Source: Humulus lupulus
Taxonomy: Eukaryota; Streptophyta; Magnoliopsida; Rosales; Cannabaceae
DNA: 64,000 nt
Direction: 5' to 3'
Assembly: GCF_963169125.1 (NCBI RefSeq)
Contig: NC_084799.1
Coordinates: 106,593,143 to 106,657,142 of the forward strand
Positions 61,091 to 64,000 of this stretch are shown piece by piece. The notes beneath the pieces were generated by a model. That model saw nothing but the letters and a program-made list of their open reading frames with translations, did not search any database and was not told the DNA's origin. The position numbers and the translations under genes were made by a program. Each line of letters opens with the position of its first letter. Within the stretch, counting starts at the first letter, position 1.

Positions 61091-62361
61091 TCAAGCTTGA
61101 CTATAGATATTGATGAGTCCAAGCTTGTTCATAAGGAGATCAAATACTTTTTCAGATAATCCCTTGGTAAGAATATCTGCCAGTTGTTGATCAGTGTGCA
61201 CATACTCAATTTTGATAACTCCATCAATTTTCTCCTTAATAAAGTCACGGTATACTTCCACGTGCTTTGTTTTGTCATGATGAACCGGGTTGTGAGCAAT
61301 ACTAATAGTAGATTGGTTGTCACAGTAAAGGTGGACGGGAGCTTCATATTTAATCTTTAATTCCTCCAGTAGTATTTTTATCCAAATTGCCTCGCACACT
61401 CCATGAGCCATGGCTCTGTATTCAGCTTCAGCACTGCTTCTTGCAACAACAGACTGTTTCTTACTTCACCATGTTACCAAGTTGCCCCATAGTAAAGTAC
61501 AGTATCCTGATGTAGATTTTCTGTCATCAATTGATCTGGCCCAATCTGCATCAGTGAATACTTCGACGTTTCTTTGAAGAGTTTGCTTCAAATACCTCAA
61601 CACGCGATACACAGCATTGAGGGGACCTTGGCATGGATCATGCATATATTGACTTACTGCAAAAGCAATGTCTGGTGTAGTATGTGAGAGATAAATGAGC
61701 TTTCCAACTAACGGTTGATATCTCCCTTTGTCTACTGATTCTCCTTTAAACATTCGGTCTTTGTTTCCTAGTTCGATTGGAGTTTTGCTAGCCTTACAAT
61801 CTAGCATTCCAGTTTCTTTTAGAAGATCAAGTGTATACTTTCTTTGTGATACAGAAATACCTCCTTTGCTCCTAGCAATTTCCATACTTAGAAAGTATCT
61901 CAGTGTTCCAAGATCCTTGACTTCGAACTCTTTTGCCAACAAACCTTTGATCAAATTTATCTCCCTGGTATTGTTTCCAGTGACTATTATATCATCAACA
62001 TATACAATCAAGACAGTCATCTCTCATTTTCCTAAGTGTTTAATGAACAGAGTGTGATCTGTTTGACCCTGTGTGTAGCCGAGACCCTTGACTACCTTTG
62101 CAAACCGATTGAACCATGCTCGAGGAGATTGTTTCAGGCTATAGAGAGATTTTTTGAGTTTGCAGACAATCTCGGGAGATTTTTCTTCAAAACCAGAGGG
62201 TTGAACCACGTAGACTTCTTCTTCTAGTTCACCATTTAAGAAGGCATTTTTTACATCTAGTTGATGTAACTCCCAATTCAGGTTGGCTGCTAATGAAAGT
62301 AGACTCTGATAGTGTTGAGCTTTGCAACAGGAGCGATGGTTTCAGTGTAGTCAATTCCATA
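61091..62361 (-). pseudogene. Copia I reverse transcriptase and RNase H
   Basis: From 62209 down: [20 protein letters not shown], then the catalytic [14 protein letters not shown] (62020-61466), [40 protein letters not shown] and, after a shift near 61450, [20 protein letters not shown] and DKTKHVEVYRDF to the end [12 protein letters not shown]. Frame breaks fall at about 62025, 61465 and 62300. The RT box is intact. Confidence 0.87.
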
Positions 62362-62364
62362 GGT

Positions 62365-64000
62365 TTATGTAAACCCTTTTGCAACTAACTGAGCTTTGTA
62401 TCTTTCGATAGATCCATTCGCATTATACTTGACTGTGAACACCCATTTACATCCTACCACTCTTTTTTTAGGTGGTAATTTCACTAATTCCCAAGTCTCA
62501 GTTTTTATAAGAGCTTTCATCTCTTCATGGACAGCTGTTCTCCATTCAGGAATTTCGAGTGCTTCATCAATATTCGTAGGAATAACAATGTATGACAAGC
62601 TAGAAGTAAAAGCTTTAAAAGAAGATGACAAATTTGAATAGGAAATATAAATGGAGATAGGATATTTACGGCAAGACCTAGTTCCTATTCTCAATGCTAT
62701 AGGAATGTCTAGGTCAGAAATAGTGTTTGAGGGAAAATCACCTGTCACATCTTGAACAGGAGGATCTATCACTGGATTGGTCTCTTGACTATGCTGCGGA
62801 TTCGTGATTTGGTTATTTCTTTGTTGCCTCGAATAAACACGCAACTCCTGTTGATTTTGTGGATGTATATCTATATTTGTTTCAACTGACTCTGAGGATG
62901 GAACAAGACTTTGTGACTTAGAATTTGACTCAGAAGATGGACCAAGATCTTGAGATTTTAAGTCAGCTGTTGATTTTTTTGTTGAGTCTGGGGACTGTAG
63001 GAACTTCTAACCCCCATGACCATTGAGCTTCATCGTGAGTGTTTTTCTCCCCCTGAAGCGAAGTGGGAGAGAAGTAAGGAGTATCTTCAAAGAATGTGAC
63101 ATCTCGAGAGACGTAAGATTTCTTTGTGAGAGGACAATAACACCTATAGCTTTTCTGAGTGGGAGAATAACCAAGAAAGATAGTTTTAATCGCTCTTGGA
63201 TCAAGTTTAGTGCGATCTTAAGGATGAACATGAACAAAGGTTGTACACCCAAATGTTTTAACAGGAAGATGGTTGGAGGAAATATAAGGATAGGACGACA
63301 GGAGAACAGAATGAGGTGTCCTAAATTGAAGAGGCCGACTAGGAAGGCGGTTAATAAGATAGGCAGCGGTGAGAATGGCATCTCCCCAAAAATACTTAGG
63401 AACATGCATAGTGAAAATTAGGGACCGGGCCACTTCTAAGAGATGACGATTTTTTCGTTCAGCCACACCAATCTGTTGAGGGGTATTGACATAGGAACTT
63501 TGATGAATGATTCCTTTTTGGGAAAGATAGGTTCCCAAGACAGAATTAAAATACTCTGTGCCATTGTCTGTTCGCAATATATGAATAGGTGTCTGAAATT
63601 GTGTTCGAATCATCTTATGAAAATTTTGAAATACACTTTGAGTTTCAGACTTGTGTTTTAGTAGATATACCCAAGTGAGACGTGTGTGATCATCGATGAA
63701 TGTGATGAACTATTGATGACCATTGAAAGTAGTGACTTTGGAAGGTCCCCATAGATCGCTATGAATTAACGAGAAAGGACTGGTTGGTAAATAATGTTTC
63801 TAAGGAAAGACAGTCCGAGTATGTTTAGCAAATTGACAAATATCACATTGGAAAGACTCGATTTTATTATTTAAAAACAAAGCTGGAAACAAATGTTTTA
63901 AATATGAAAAACTTGGATGTTCAAGTCGATAATGCCATAACATAATTTTGTCTTTATTTGAAACAAAAACATAATTGAAAGTAGAAACAGAATGAGATAA
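62365..64000 (-). pseudogene. Copia I integrase and linker
   Basis: From 63613 down: [37 protein letters not shown] and [20 protein letters not shown]; then a linker and the RT start at 62844-62365 ([20 protein letters not shown]). Beyond 63613 the zinc-finger region reads in broken frames to 64000 (LEHPSFSYLKHLFPALFLNN). A stop near 63215 and a shift near 63000 break the frame. Confidence 0.85.

Larger units (their letters stand above)
60901..64000 (-). mobile_element. Copia I, antisense, runs off the right edge
   Basis: A 3' LTR at about 60901-61083 (inner end GTCAATA) is followed on the + strand by CTCCCCCTCAAGC, the reverse polypurine tract. Minus-strand pol then runs to the window edge: RNase H, RT and integrase. 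It resembles copia F in LTR style and protein and probably belongs to the same family. The 5' half is outside the window. Confidence 0.9.

Overview
The window is nuclear DNA of a flowering plant, probably a eudicot. Spliced GT-AG genes, plant-type LTR retrotransposons primed by initiator tRNA-Met, plant L1-like LINEs and a Mutator-like element with a Ulp1-type gene all point that way. I cannot name the species.

The only host gene I see is the plant tRNA ligase (RNL/RLG1 family), on the + strand. Fifteen exons between 20575 and 55536 splice in frame into 549 complete codons. They cover the end of the adenylyltransferase (ligase) domain, from the EGLV box onward, and most or all of the kinase domain with its P-loop. 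The catalytic-lysine exons must lie left of the window and the cyclic phosphodiesterase exons right of it. The whole window therefore appears to sit inside one very long gene, with introns of at least 20.5 kb, 6.5 kb, 22.6 kb and at least 8.4 kb inflated by transposons.

Layout. 1-9650: a copia relic, a LINE interrupted by a chromovirus (1913-7218, TSD GGGTC), and a second LINE head to head with it. 9936-20225: a third LINE split by an 8.4-kb Mutator-like element (10270-18650). That element has 83-bp perfect terminal inverted repeats and two divergent intact genes: a MURA-type transposase and a DUF1985/Ulp1-like protease. 20575-25880: tRNA ligase exons 1-11 with a LINE relic in one intron. 25926-32049: a short non-autonomous LTR element (TSD TAATT/CAATT) with a gag-poor copia nested in it (TSD ATATC). 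32425-32485: exon 12. 32796-54980: a nest in which a truncated antisense copia (A) has received copia B, chromovirus 2 (TSD CGGGC) and copia F (TSD GTAGG). Chromovirus 2 received a 3-kb LTR-like element (TSD ATGTG), which itself received a copia solo LTR (TSD GTTTC). 55117-55536: exons 13-15, one with a probable GC donor. 55657-60533: copia H. About 60901-64000: copia I, antisense, running off the window.

The most unusual signal is in the Mutator-like element. A short motif, AGCTCGATA and close variants, occurs dozens of times. It is concentrated in the long introns of the element's two genes and always lies in the sense direction of the gene that holds it, so its orientation flips at the boundary between the genes near 13.9-14.0 kb.
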